This document shows, in pieces, positions 26,088 to 34,032 of a stretch of 64,000 bases of DNA (position 1 is the stretch's first letter; every line of letters begins with the position of its first letter). The stretch is from positions 3,100,001 through 3,164,000 of the forward strand of contig OZ246012.1 of assembly GCA_965230615.1 (NCBI GenBank), in the 5' to 3' direction. The position numbers were made by a program, and so were the translations under genes. The stretch comes from G965230615 sp965230615 (GTDB lineage Bacteria; Pseudomonadota; Gammaproteobacteria; HTCC5015). The notes beneath the pieces are model-generated. The model had not been told where the DNA came from and made no database searches. It was given only the letters and a program-made list of their open reading frames with translations.

Positions 26088-26516
26088 ATGTCAAATAAAC
26101 CGTCCACACAGTCCCTCTCGGGGACGGAATCCCAGCTGCCATTAGATGGCGCGCAAGACTTGCCCATGATTGCCGAGTTTCTATCCGATGCTTATTGGGG
26201 CAAGGGTATACCCATTCAAATTGTGCAAAAACCCTTGGAAGATGCGCTGTGCTTTACCGTGCTAAAAAAAGAGCAGCAGATTGGTTTTGCCAGAGTCACT
26301 ACGGATTACGTCAGTTTTGCCTGCCTGGGAGATATTTTTATTCTGCCAGAATACCGAGGGCTAGCTTTAGAGAAGCGTTTGATTGAATGTATCAGAGCCC
26401 ATCCCCGCTTGCAGGGCTTGCGTCGTTGGTTGGTGGCTACCCGTGATACTAAGGGGCTATACGCACAATACGGCTTCGAGCCGCTGAGTCAGGGGGATGT
26501 AATGAGTGAGCGCTAA
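26088..26516 (+). CDS. GNAT family N-acetyltransferase
   Basis: The 142-residue cytoplasmic protein shows the GNAT core: an IGFARVTTDYVSFACLGDIFILPEYRGLALEKRLIE segment in which EYRGLALEKRL is the acetyl-CoA pyrophosphate loop (a variant of Q/RxxGxG/A), and a C-terminal LYAQYGFEPL strand typical of the fold. The substrate is unknown; small GNATs of this type acetylate amines or protein N-termini. An AGGGG ribosome site precedes the start. It lies between trpC and vfr, where Pseudomonas has no such gene, so it is a local addition. It is convergent with vfr with only 2 bp between stops. Confidence 0.8.
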   Translation: MSNKPSTQSLSGTESQLPLDGAQDLPMIAEFLSDAYWGKGIPIQIVQKPLEDALCFTVLKKEQQIGFARVTTDYVSFACLGDIFILPEYRGLALEKRLIECIRAHPRLQGLRRWLVATRDTKGLYAQYGFEPLSQGDVMSER

Positions 26517-26518
26517 CC

Positions 26519-27154
26519 TTAGCGAGTACCAAATACCACAATAGTTTTGCCTTTAGCGGTAATTAGGCCTTCTTCTTCCAGATCTTTTAATACGCGACCA
26601 ACCATTTCACGAGAGCAACCGACAATACGGGCAATTTCCTGTCGGGTAATACGTATTTGCATGCCGTCCGGGTGCGTCATGGCATCAGGTTCTTGTGCCA
26701 GTTCAAGCAAAGTATGGGCGACGCGGCCAGTCACATCCAGGAATGCCAAGTCGCTGACTTTGCGGCTGGTTTTACGTAAGCGCGTTGCCATTTGTGCTGC
26801 GAGTTTGAAGATAATTGCGGCATCGTCCATGGCCAGGTTTTTAAACTGGTCATAATTGATTTCAGCCATTTCGCAGGCTGTTCTGGCCACTACCCAGGCG
26901 CTGCGAGAGATATCTTCTTCAAACAGGCCCATTTCACCAAAGAAGTCGCCAGGGTTAAGATAGGCAAGTACAATCTCACGGCCGTCATCGTCTTCGATCA
27001 ATACGCTAACAGAGCCGTCGATGATATAGTACAGCGTATCCGGGATGTCGCCTTCATGAATGATGGTCGTGCGTGTGGGGTAGTGCTTTCTATGACAATG
27101 CTGTAAAAAGCGTTGTAATGTTGGGTCGTCTCTATCCTTTAACGGAATTGCCAT
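26519..27154 (-). CDS. vfr: cAMP-activated regulator, CRP/Vfr
   Basis: The 211-residue transcription factor has a cyclic-nucleotide domain with FFGEMGLFEEDISRSAWVVA (the Arg-Ser pair that contacts cAMP), a dimerisation helix, and a helix-turn-helix ITRQEIARIVGCSREMVGRVLKDLEEEGLI whose recognition helix matches CRP. Length and the trpC-vfr-osmC-speD-coq7 order match Pseudomonas Vfr. It probably regulates carbon-source and surface functions globally when bound to cAMP. It is divergent from osmC across 162 bp, where shared control is possible. Confidence 0.94.
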   Translation of the reverse strand: MAIPLKDRDDPTLQRFLQHCHRKHYPTRTTIIHEGDIPDTLYYIIDGSVSVLIEDDDGREIVLAYLNPGDFFGEMGLFEEDISRSAWVVARTACEMAEINYDQFKNLAMDDAAIIFKLAAQMATRLRKTSRKVSDLAFLDVTGRVAHTLLELAQEPDAMTHPDGMQIRITRQEIARIVGCSREMVGRVLKDLEEEGLITAKGKTIVVFGTR

Positions 27155-27316
27155 AGTGGTTGTTGTCCCGATTTGAAGCTGTTTAGCTTTAGTAAAAGTT
27201 AGGTTTAAATCCTGTCAATAAATACATTCTAAGTGTATTTTTGCCGATACACAATTTTCTATGAAAAGTAATACTTTAAAATAGCAGCTAATTTCAATAT
27301 ATCTTTAGGAGTATTC

Positions 27317-27733
27317 ATGAAAGCGCGAATTAAATGGCTTGACCATATGAGCTTTGTTGGTGAAACCGGCAGTGGTCACTCCGTTGTAATGGACAGCTCG
27401 CCAGATGATGGTGGCCGTAATCTTGGTGTGCGACCAATGGAGACTGTGCTATTGGGGCTGGGAGGGTGTACCGCTATTGATGTCATGCTGATTTTGCAAA
27501 AAGCCCGCCAGCCTGTCGAAGATTGCATTATTGAAATCAGTGCAGAGCGTGCGGCCGAGCCGCCTAAAGTATTTACCAAAATTCATGTGCACTACATTAT
27601 CAAGGGCAAGGATTTATCGGAGAAACATGTAAGCCGGGCGGTCGCCTTATCGGCGGAAAAATATTGCTCTGTTTCAAAAATGCTGGAAAAAGCGGCCGAG
27701 TTAAGCCATGACTATGAGCTGGTGACAGGCTGA
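27317..27733 (+). CDS. OsmC family protein (YhfA-like)
   Basis: The 138-residue protein has the OsmC fold. The two redox cysteines lie in LGGCTAIDVMLIL (helix 2) and KYCSVSKMLEKAA (C-terminal helix), with RPMETVLLGLGG before the first. Members reduce organic hydroperoxides or have related thiol chemistry; the YhfA subgroup sits next to CRP in many gammaproteobacteria and its function is not settled. TTTAGGAG precedes the ATG. The stop overlaps the start of the VOC gene by one base (TGATG), which suggests translational coupling. Confidence 0.9.
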   Translation: MKARIKWLDHMSFVGETGSGHSVVMDSSPDDGGRNLGVRPMETVLLGLGGCTAIDVMLILQKARQPVEDCIIEISAERAAEPPKVFTKIHVHYIIKGKDLSEKHVSRAVALSAEKYCSVSKMLEKAAELSHDYELVTG

Positions 27734-28134
27734 TGACAGCGTTAACACGACCAGGAAAAACAGCGGGACTCAGGCATGTTGCGCTTTATGTAGAGGACCT
27801 TGCTGCTTGTGAAAATTTCTATGTTGAATTGTTGGGGATGGCGGTAGAATGGCGCCCCGATGCTGATAACGTCTACCTTTGCAGTGGTAACGATAATTTG
27901 GCATTGCACCGTCGGCAGACAGGTCTATCGGATACCCAGCGGCTTGATCACATCGGCTTTATCATTGATCAAATAGAGCAGGTTGATCAGTGGTATGCTT
28001 TTTTGCAGGCGCAAGGGGTCGATATTGCGGCAGCGCCTCGCACACATCGCGATGGTGCCAGAAGCTTTTATGCCAAAGACCCTGATGGAACAACAGTACA
28101 ACTGATATATCATCCGCCTATTTCGGCGGGTTAG
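27733..28134 (+). CDS. VOC family (glyoxalase/dioxygenase-like) protein
   Basis: The 133-residue protein is a single vicinal-oxygen-chelate unit: GLRHVALYVEDLAACENFYVELLGM at the start, DHIGFIIDQIEQVDQWYAFL in the middle, and SFYAKDPDGTTVQLIYHPP at the end. Candidate metal ligands are His near residue 15, His near 76 and a Glu/Gln in the last strand. Function could be glyoxalase-like or isomerase-like; the substrate is unknown. It is translationally coupled to the upstream OsmC gene and lies before speD, a position where Pseudomonas usually has nothing. Confidence 0.82.
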   Translation: MTALTRPGKTAGLRHVALYVEDLAACENFYVELLGMAVEWRPDADNVYLCSGNDNLALHRRQTGLSDTQRLDHIGFIIDQIEQVDQWYAFLQAQGVDIAAAPRTHRDGARSFYAKDPDGTTVQLIYHPPISAG

Positions 28135-28193
28135 TGTAGCTTGAAGTAAGCGCTTGCGTATGTGGGTGTGAGTATTTGAGAGGAAAGGCGGCT

Positions 28194-29006
28194 TTGAGTC
28201 AGAATGCGCGTAATAAAATTAAGCTGCATGGCTTTAATAATTTAACGAAAACATTAAGCTTCAATATCTATGATATTTGCTATGCCAAGAGTAAGCAGGG
28301 CCAGCAGGAATACATAGAGTATATTGACGAGGTTTATAATGCTGAGCGCTTAACCACGGTGCTAAAAGAGGTGGCCGGTATTATAGGGGCCAATATTCTC
28401 AATATTGCCCGGCAGGATTATGAGCCACAAGGTGCCAGTGTCACCATGTTGATTTCTGAAGAGCCTGTGCAAGACCGGGAGTTAACCGATACAGAAAAGC
28501 CAGGGCCATTACCGGATTCTGTGGTGGCTCATCTGGATAAAAGCCATCTGACTGTGCATACCTATCCTGAGTCACACCCGGAAGAAAGTATTAGTACTTT
28601 TCGTGCGGATATTGATGTCTCAACCTGTGGCGAGGTGTCACCACTCAAAGCACTGAATTACCTAATCCATAGTTTTGACTCGGATATTGTCACAGTTGAT
28701 TATCGAGTACGTGGCTTCACGCGGGATGTATCCGGTAAAAAGCTGTTTATCGATCACGATATCAGTTCGATTCAAAATTACTTTGCAGAAGATACGCTAA
28801 ACAGCTATCAGATGATTGATGTGAATGTTTATCAAGAGAATATTTTCCATACCAAAATGATGCTCAAGGAGTCTGAGCTGGGCAGTTACTTGTTTGGGGG
28901 CGGGGTTGAAGACTATAACGCCGCAGAACTCAAACGTATCGAGCAGAGCCTGCGCCATGAAATGGAAGAAATATTTTATGGCAAAAACTTGCCGCAGCGT
29001 CGCTGA
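28194..29006 (+). CDS. speD: S-adenosylmethionine decarboxylase proenzyme
   Basis: This pyruvoyl enzyme supplies decarboxylated SAM for aminopropyl transfer. The self-cleavage site is in HLDKSHLTVHTYPESHP (Lys-Ser bond), and the substrate strand is DIDVSTCGEVSPLKALNYL. The protein closely follows the Pseudomonas class 1A enzyme (LHGFNNLTKTLSFNIYDICYA). The best start is TTG at 28194, with GAGAGGAAAGG a few bases upstream; this gives 270 residues. An in-frame TTG at 28176 lies inside the ribosome site and is unlikely. Together with speA and speE at the other end of the window it completes spermidine synthesis except for agmatine-to-putrescine conversion. Confidence 0.95.
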   Translation: MSQNARNKIKLHGFNNLTKTLSFNIYDICYAKSKQGQQEYIEYIDEVYNAERLTTVLKEVAGIIGANILNIARQDYEPQGASVTMLISEEPVQDRELTDTEKPGPLPDSVVAHLDKSHLTVHTYPESHPEESISTFRADIDVSTCGEVSPLKALNYLIHSFDSDIVTVDYRVRGFTRDVSGKKLFIDHDISSIQNYFAEDTLNSYQMIDVNVYQENIFHTKMMLKESELGSYLFGGGVEDYNAAELKRIEQSLRHEMEEIFYGKNLPQRR

Positions 29007-29045
29007 GCAAGCCTGCGAACTATTGGCCTGGCTGGGCTAAAACGA

Positions 29046-29687
29046 TTAAAAGCGAAAGCTCACGGTTTTCATGATATCAGCCACCTTGGACATGACTTTT
29101 TTTACACCTTCTGGGAGCGGTTCCGCCCCGGCCTGACGTGCGGCTTCGGCGTGTTCAGCCTCATCATGGCGCATTTGTTGCAAAATGGCATGGCTGCGAC
29201 GGTCAGCAGCAGGCAAGCGTTCTAAATGGCTGTCCAGATGCGCTGAAACCTGTTCTTCGGTTTCCTCCACAAAGCCTAAGCTCCAGCGATCACCGGCCGC
29301 CGCTGCGGCGACCCCAATAGCAAAAGAGCCCGCATACCAAAAGAGGGCAAATTGACTGCTATTTCCCCCAAGTTCATCGAGCCGCTGCTGGCACCAGGCT
29401 AAGTGATCTTGCTCTTCATTGGCCGCATCGAGCAGGGCTTGCCGTTGTTGTTCGTCCTGTGCCAGTAATGCCTGGCCGCGATACAGTGCCTGTGCGGCGA
29501 TCTCGCCGCTATGGTTAACCCGCATCAGGCCCTCGGTGAGTTGCTGCTGCTCCTCATCCAGTGAGGCTTCGGGCTCGGCCTCGGCGGGTGAGGGGCGTTT
29601 GGCAGGGCCTGGATTGGCTAAACTGCAGCGTAAAGCGTGGTCAACTTCAGCGAGTACACGGTCCAAAAGTGAGTAATGTCGGCGCAT
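29046..29687 (-). CDS. coq7: Demethoxyubiquinone hydroxylase
   Basis: The 213-residue di-iron enzyme hydroxylates demethoxyubiquinone at position C6 late in ubiquinone synthesis. Iron-binding Glu/His residues lie in MRVNHSGEIAAQALYRG, ANEEQDHLAW and MRHDEAEHAEAA, with a further Glu in VEETEEQVSAHLD. A hydrophobic FALFWYAGSFAIGVAAAAAG segment gives membrane association. The length and convergence with speD match Pseudomonas. It occurs in the same genome as ubiH and ubiI, which act on other ring positions. Confidence 0.95.
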   Translation of the reverse strand: MRRHYSLLDRVLAEVDHALRCSLANPGPAKRPSPAEAEPEASLDEEQQQLTEGLMRVNHSGEIAAQALYRGQALLAQDEQQRQALLDAANEEQDHLAWCQQRLDELGGNSSQFALFWYAGSFAIGVAAAAAGDRWSLGFVEETEEQVSAHLDSHLERLPAADRRSHAILQQMRHDEAEHAEAARQAGAEPLPEGVKKVMSKVADIMKTVSFRF

Positions 29688-29764
29688 AGGCGTTGATTGG
29701 GTTCCAAAGCGATAAAAAAGCCCATTTTAACGCATATTTCGCTTGTTTGTGACCGGCGCTTTCA

Positions 29765-29828
29765 GTAATATTACCGCCCTTCTGCGGGCCATGCCTTTTC
29801 CCGGGATAAGTCTTGGGAAGGTATTTTT
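29765..29828 (+). promoter_or_regulatory. Structured rplM leader
   Basis: The 5' region of rplM contains CCGCCCTTCTGCGGG-type and CTTTTCCC..GGGAAGG pairings with a following TATTTTTGGG. L13 autoregulates its operon in E. coli, so a structured leader is expected. I cannot assign it to a defined family by eye. Confidence 0.3.
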
Positions 29829-29899
29829 GGGTAGACGAGATCTCAGATCCGATACGAAGGCTCCGCGAATTTAATAGGATAACGGCAGAAAGACGTATT

Positions 29900-30328
29900 A
29901 TGAAAACATTTAGCGCCAAAAATGAAGAAGTTCGACGCGACTGGCTATTAATTGACGCCGAAGGTAAAACCCTGGGGCGCTTGGCTTCAGAAATTGCCCG
30001 CCGTCTGCGTGGCAAGCATAAGCCTGAATATACTCCGCATGTTGATACCGGTGACTATATCGTCGTGGTAAATGCGGATAAAGTGGCGGTGACAGGTAAT
30101 AAAGCAAAAAATAAGCTTTATCAACACCATACAGGCTATATCGGTAATCTAAAAACCATTAGTTTTGAAAAGCTTTTGGCGAAAAAACCGGAAAAAATCA
30201 TAGAAACAGCTGTAAAAGGCATGTTGCCAAAGAACCCACTGGGTCGGGCAATGTTTCGCAAGTTGAAAGTGTATGCTGGCCCGAATCATAACCACAGCGC
30301 CCAGCAACCAAAACCTTTAGAGATTTAA
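29900..30328 (+). CDS. rplM: 50S ribosomal protein L13
   Basis: The 142-residue product matches L13 throughout: MKTFSAK, RDWLLIDAEGKTLGRLASEIA, the RNA-binding LRGKHKPEYTPHVDTGDYIVVVNA, and KGMLPKNPLGR. The ATG at 29900 is the family start; upstream in-frame codons from 29813 are leader sequence. It is followed 10 bp later by rpsI, the universal rplM-rpsI operon, with an intrinsic terminator after rpsI. Confidence 0.99.
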   Translation: MKTFSAKNEEVRRDWLLIDAEGKTLGRLASEIARRLRGKHKPEYTPHVDTGDYIVVVNADKVAVTGNKAKNKLYQHHTGYIGNLKTISFEKLLAKKPEKIIETAVKGMLPKNPLGRAMFRKLKVYAGPNHNHSAQQPKPLEI

Positions 30329-30337
30329 GAGACGACC

Positions 30338-30733
30338 ATGGCAGACACACAATATTACGGAACCGGCCGCCGCAAAACTTCAAGTGCACGCGTATTTTTG
30401 CGTCCAGGTGGTTCAGGCGCTATTACAATCAATAAATTGCCGATTGATAAGTATTTCGGCCGTGAAACAGCGCGCATGGTTGTTCGTCAGCCTTTAGTGA
30501 TGGCAGAGCTGGCTGATAAATTTGATATCCACGTGACCGTGAATGGCGGTGGCAGCAGTGGTCAGGCTGGCGCGATTCGCCATGGCATTACCCGTGCTTT
30601 GATGCAGTATGATGAAGCATTACGTAGTCCATTCCGCAAAGCGGGTTATGTAACACGTGACGCACGTGAGGTAGAACGTAAGAAAGTGGGCTTGCGCAAA
30701 GCACGTCGCGCAACTCAGTTCTCGAAACGTTAA
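30338..30733 (+). CDS. rpsI: 30S ribosomal protein S9
   Basis: The 131-residue product has the family start MADTQYYGTGRRKTSSARVF, the conserved GGGSSGQAGAIRHGITRAL and VTRDAREVERKKVGLRKARR, and the C-terminal QFSKR tail that reaches the ribosomal P site. It is the second gene of the rplM-rpsI operon. The order rplM-rpsI is often followed by petABC (cytochrome bc1) in Pseudomonas-like genomes, but here a terminator and an unrelated coiled-coil gene follow. Confidence 0.99.
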   Translation: MADTQYYGTGRRKTSSARVFLRPGGSGAITINKLPIDKYFGRETARMVVRQPLVMAELADKFDIHVTVNGGGSSGQAGAIRHGITRALMQYDEALRSPFRKAGYVTRDAREVERKKVGLRKARRATQFSKR

Positions 30734-30761
30734 GCTTGCACTGAGCAGTTTGGTTTTCAAC

Positions 30762-30788
30762 AACGCCCCTTTTCAGGGGCGTTTTTGT
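30762..30788 (+). terminator. Intrinsic terminator of rplM-rpsI
   Basis: AACGCCCCT pairs with AGGGGCGTT around a TTTC loop, followed by TTTGTTTTT. It lies 29 nt after the rpsI stop. Confidence 0.9.
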
Positions 30789-30887
30789 TTTTGGGGCTGG
30801 CTTATGGAGAGTCATCGGGTGTAGCATATTCAATAGCGTTCTTACTAACGTTATTTTTGACAATCGGTTTTGGACAGGGAGAAACCT

Positions 30888-31397
30888 ATGAGCTTAGAAG
30901 GCATACCAAAAACATTTTGGCACGCAGCCAGCTTTGCCTTGATTGCGTTTACAGTGGGGTTTTTATTTATCTCGTATAAATATGGTGATCTGACAGTAAA
31001 GTTTAATCAGCTGGAAGTGCGCACCAGTAATACCATTGCATTGGAAGAGAGTCTGAGTGCGCAAGAATCTAATCTGCAACAACAGGAAGATATCATCAAG
31101 CAGCGGGAAGAAAAAATATCAGAGTTAGAAGGCCTGTTGAAAGAAAAAGCCGAAGAGTTGCAAGGTTTGCGACAAGAGCTTGCCAGCTTGCAGCAACAAT
31201 CATCGCCTGCTACTAAAACTATTGCTGAGAGAATTGCCAAAGTTGCCGAAGATCCGGAGTTTACGCAAGCGTATAAGCTCAAAAAAGATTCATTATCGAC
31301 GCTGCAAAAACAACAGCAGCAACAACAACAGACCTATCAAAGTCAGCGGCAAGTTTTTGAGCAGCAACAAATTCAGCAGCAAAAGTGGGTGAAGTAA
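30888..31397 (+). CDS. Single-pass membrane protein with coiled coil and Gln-rich tail
   Basis: I do not recognise this 169-residue protein. After MSLEGIPKTFWH it has one hydrophobic helix (AASFALIAFTVGFLFISYKYG), then about 80 residues of heptad-like Glu/Leu/Gln coiled coil. The tail is very rich in Gln (QKQQQQQQQTYQSQRQVFEQQQ, two runs), encoded by mixed CAG/CAA codons. The orientation of the membrane segment is not clear; a cytoplasmic or periplasmic coiled coil are both possible. I chose the ATG at 30888 because GGGAG lies 7 nt upstream; an earlier in-frame start adds six residues. It has its own position between two terminators, together with the VOC gene downstream. Confidence 0.75.
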   Translation: MSLEGIPKTFWHAASFALIAFTVGFLFISYKYGDLTVKFNQLEVRTSNTIALEESLSAQESNLQQQEDIIKQREEKISELEGLLKEKAEELQGLRQELASLQQQSSPATKTIAERIAKVAEDPEFTQAYKLKKDSLSTLQKQQQQQQQTYQSQRQVFEQQQIQQQKWVK

Positions 31398-31435
31398 ATA
31401 TTACGATATCTATTTCAATTATCTAAGGTAGGTTA

Positions 31436-31801
31436 ATGAGAATTCTGACCAATATTTGTTCTGATGATTTAGAGAGTAGTAAACGCTTTTATGTTGAGCT
31501 GCTTGGTTTGAATATTAAGTATGATAGCGATTGGTATATCCAACTGTCAGTGCCTGGTAATCCGGAAATGGAATATGGCATTATTCAGCGCAAGCATGAA
31601 TTAGTGCCTGATGAGTTTCAGCAAAACCCTAATGGTATGTATGTGACGTTTGTCGTTGATGATGTTGATGCGACGTACCAAAAAGCGCTGCAGATGCAAG
31701 TGCCTGTTTTGCAGGAGCCACGTAATGAGTTTTATGGCCAGCGGCGCTTTTTATGCAAAGACCCGGCTGGTTGCCTGATAGATATTTGCTCGCCTTATTA
31801 G
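31436..31801 (+). CDS. VOC family (glyoxalase-like) protein
   Basis: The 121-residue protein is one VOC unit: MRILTNICSDDLESSKRFYVELLGL, a central YVTFVVDDVDATYQKAL strand-helix, and RRFLCKDPAGCLIDICSPY at the end. The first-strand metal position is Asn rather than His, so it may not be a metal-dependent glyoxalase; it resembles bleomycin-resistance-like small VOC proteins. Substrate unknown. An AAGGTAGG ribosome site precedes the ATG. It is not closely related to the other VOC protein at 27733-28134. Confidence 0.8.
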   Translation: MRILTNICSDDLESSKRFYVELLGLNIKYDSDWYIQLSVPGNPEMEYGIIQRKHELVPDEFQQNPNGMYVTFVVDDVDATYQKALQMQVPVLQEPRNEFYGQRRFLCKDPAGCLIDICSPY

Positions 31802-31815
31802 AGCCTGCGAAGTGA

Positions 31816-31852
31816 GTAAAAAAGCCCTGTGGTATCGCAGGGCTTTTTTACG
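31816..31852. terminator. Bidirectional intrinsic terminator
   Basis: GTAAAAAAGCCCTG pairs with CAGGGCTTTTTTAC around TGGTATCG. It has A-run and T-run arms, so it serves both the VOC gene and the convergent endonuclease gene. Confidence 0.9.
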
Positions 31853-31872
31853 GCTGGGGCTTTATATAAGTA

Positions 31873-32793
31873 TTATATGCGCTTAATAAATGCTGTTGCC
31901 ATAAAAGATAGGCTTAACAATAATGTCAGCATAGCCCAAAATGGCATCGGTATCGCAAATGCTGTTGGGTTTGTGGGTGCAGCGATACCGCATTGTTCAC
32001 CCCAGATCGGCAAGACAAATTCAGGGTGGTCGATAAAAGGGTTACGGTTGCCTTGCCACTGGTAGATAATATCGTTGCGTTGTAATTCGGCGCTCGATAC
32101 TGGGTCGTCCAAATGCCAGTTAACCAGGTCGCATAGCCTGCCCATTTCATTATCACCAACAGAGGTCAAGCTATCAACCAGCTCAAGGTCTGATACACCC
32201 GAGTCATCATTGCCTTCATAGCGGGTTGCCATATAAAACATAATTCTGGCGGTATCACCTTTGATTTCATCAGGTGGCTCCCAGGTGCCAGCGCCTTGAT
32301 TACACAGAGTACATTCTGAATGTGGCGAACCACCTTCGGCAAAATCATCATTGCCTCTGTCGGCATTGACGGACTTATCAGCGGCACGCAATTGATGCGC
32401 GTCTCGATAGGCGTGTTGATTCCGGCTTGGAAAGCCATGGCTATTTGGCCAGACATGTTCGCGGTTCCAATAATCTGGCGTATTACCGCCCTGGTCGCGA
32501 TCAGTTTTCAAGATAGCGCGGCGTGTATAAAAAGCGATTACGCTATTAGCATCATTGGGGTGTTCATCGGCAATCGCTAAAATTGTCCACATGCAGGGCG
32601 AATAGGAATAGTCCTGATGGTCTTTGATGATCAAATTGAGTGCTTGTTTTAAGTCAGTACCCGTTAAGCCGCTGGTTGACTGATAATAACTATTCGCCTC
32701 ATAACTGGCTTGCGGGATTTGTGTGCAGCCAAAGGCAATATTGGTGAAGCATGACAGTACCGATAATAGCAAAAAAGCAATAAGATATTTCAT
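31873..32793 (-). CDS. Secreted endonuclease I family nuclease with C-terminal membrane tail
   Basis: The 306-residue precursor has a signal peptide (MKYLIAFLLLSVLSCFTNIAFG) and the endonuclease I (EndA/NucM) core. The core includes YWNREHVWPNSHGFPSR with the catalytic His, DAHQLRAADKSVNADRGNDDF with metal ligands, paired cysteines (SECTLC), and MARYEGND-like ATRYEGNDDS. Such enzymes degrade DNA or RNA non-specifically outside the cytoplasm. The C-terminus is unusual: a proline-bearing AIPMPFWAM motif, a hydrophobic stretch and KRI form a CTERM-like sorting tail. ATG at 32793 is chosen because AAGGG lies 6 nt upstream; a TTG start at 32799 is less likely. Confidence 0.88.
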   Translation of the reverse strand: MKYLIAFLLLSVLSCFTNIAFGCTQIPQASYEANSYYQSTSGLTGTDLKQALNLIIKDHQDYSYSPCMWTILAIADEHPNDANSVIAFYTRRAILKTDRDQGGNTPDYWNREHVWPNSHGFPSRNQHAYRDAHQLRAADKSVNADRGNDDFAEGGSPHSECTLCNQGAGTWEPPDEIKGDTARIMFYMATRYEGNDDSGVSDLELVDSLTSVGDNEMGRLCDLVNWHLDDPVSSAELQRNDIIYQWQGNRNPFIDHPEFVLPIWGEQCGIAAPTNPTAFAIPMPFWAMLTLLLSLSFMATAFIKRI

Positions 32794-32942
32794 AGCCAAC
32801 CCTTAAAAAACGAAGGGCGTATATTAATAGGCAAATATGGATATTTTGTTAACTTTTTTTGAAGGCGCGATGCCGCTTGCTTGATATCGCAGGCCTTAAG
32901 TGGCTGATTAAAGCCATTTAAGGCCTATGTTTGAGGCAATAA

Positions 32943-33416
32943 TTATTTGATACCAACAATAGGCAGTAATTTTGCACGGCCACGAATACACAAATAAAGG
33001 CAACTGCACCAAACCCCGATTGCCATAAAAAACAAAGCATATTCTTGTGGGCAGCCTGCTTGTAAGCAACTCAAGTCTGTGTAGGGAAAGAGTCCCAGTG
33101 GTGTGAATATATGAAAAAACAAGGCGCCTGTTATAACACTCAAGCCGAGTAAAGCGCCGTATTCGCGAGTGCTGGCACGTAAAATTAAAATGCTGGCAAT
33201 CAGCTCAATAATACCAATAACAATTTCACCATAAGCAGCAAATGCTGTGGCTAGGGGGCTAAGGCCAATATCACTCATCCACTGGGCAACTGTTGAAAAA
33301 ATATAGGTGGTAATATCTGCGGGTTTGCCAAATAAACCGGCAAACTTAAAAAATAATGACTGAATAAAAACAAAAGCCACAAAAATTGCCAATATTAACG
33401 GTATCTGCTTTTTCAT
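32943..33416 (-). CDS. DoxX-like integral membrane protein
   Basis: The 157-residue protein has four predicted membrane helices, roughly residues 5-25, 58-82, 90-110 and 125-150. It carries GEIVIGIIELIASILILR in the second helix and a TDLSCLQAGCPQEYALFFMA loop with two cysteines. The pattern is that of DoxX/MauE-related small membrane proteins. The reaction is unknown; relatives have been linked to thiol or quinone redox chemistry. It starts with MKKQIPLILAIFVAF and is followed by no close partner. The adjacent methyltransferase is on the same strand, 21 bp away. Confidence 0.7.
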   Translation of the reverse strand: MKKQIPLILAIFVAFVFIQSLFFKFAGLFGKPADITTYIFSTVAQWMSDIGLSPLATAFAAYGEIVIGIIELIASILILRASTREYGALLGLSVITGALFFHIFTPLGLFPYTDLSCLQAGCPQEYALFFMAIGVWCSCLYLCIRGRAKLLPIVGIK

Positions 33417-33437
33417 TGCTGTTGTCTTCCCTTGGTG

Positions 33438-33959
33438 TTATTTAATGATTCTAAGTTGTGTTGTGATATTGCGTGCTCTGAAAATAAACGCATAATGCTT
33501 TTCCCAATAATTAATGCTGGCCAGTTTGGTAATGTATTTACCGATTTGATTTCTAAAACTACTGGAAAACTTAATGTTTGTGCTCAGGTGATCAAAGTCA
33601 GGTGTACGTTCCGTGAGGTAGCTTTCGGTAAAGGTTTTATACCAATTGCACGCTAAGTGCCAGCGATGTGTTGGGTCTTCCCAGGAGTCTAATGATGAGA
33701 AGTGCGGTGTAATAATTTCAACAATTGCATCAGCACTTGCGATGCGATGAATCTCGTTCATAAACTTAGGGATATCAGCAATATGTTCAATGACATGTCG
33801 GGCATAAATTTTATGATAACGATTGCTGTCCAATGGCCAAGGGTATTGATCCATATCAAATGTTTGGTCAACACCTTCATATTGATAAATGTCCACGCCG
33901 TAAGCGCCAGGAATCTTTCGAGGGCCGCAGCCAAGGTCGATTGTTGTGTTATTGTCCAT
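33438..33959 (-). CDS. Class I SAM-dependent methyltransferase
   Basis: The 173-residue protein has motif I TIDLGCGPRKIPGAYGVDIY (SAM-binding Gly-rich loop and acidic residue), the post-I region HKIYARHVIEHIADIPKFMNEIHRI and a motif III-like AIVEIITPHFSS. It resembles the Methyltransf_11 type used on small molecules or cell-surface sugars. The substrate is unknown. No ribosome site is clear. Codon usage is A/T-rich compared with the flanking housekeeping genes. Confidence 0.8.
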   Translation of the reverse strand: MDNNTTIDLGCGPRKIPGAYGVDIYQYEGVDQTFDMDQYPWPLDSNRYHKIYARHVIEHIADIPKFMNEIHRIASADAIVEIITPHFSSLDSWEDPTHRWHLACNWYKTFTESYLTERTPDFDHLSTNIKFSSSFRNQIGKYITKLASINYWEKHYAFIFRARNITTQLRIIK

Positions 33960-34032
33960 AATGATGTCTGCTAAGGAAGTTAAGAGTGAGAAAGTTGTTC
34001 GATAAGCTCATAGTTGTATCTTTCAGAGGTAT

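Noticed and set aside
32320..32580. Plus-strand 86-residue hydrophobic frame opposite the endonuclease gene
   Set aside because: Lies entirely inside the conserved nuclease coding region on the other strand; no ribosome site.
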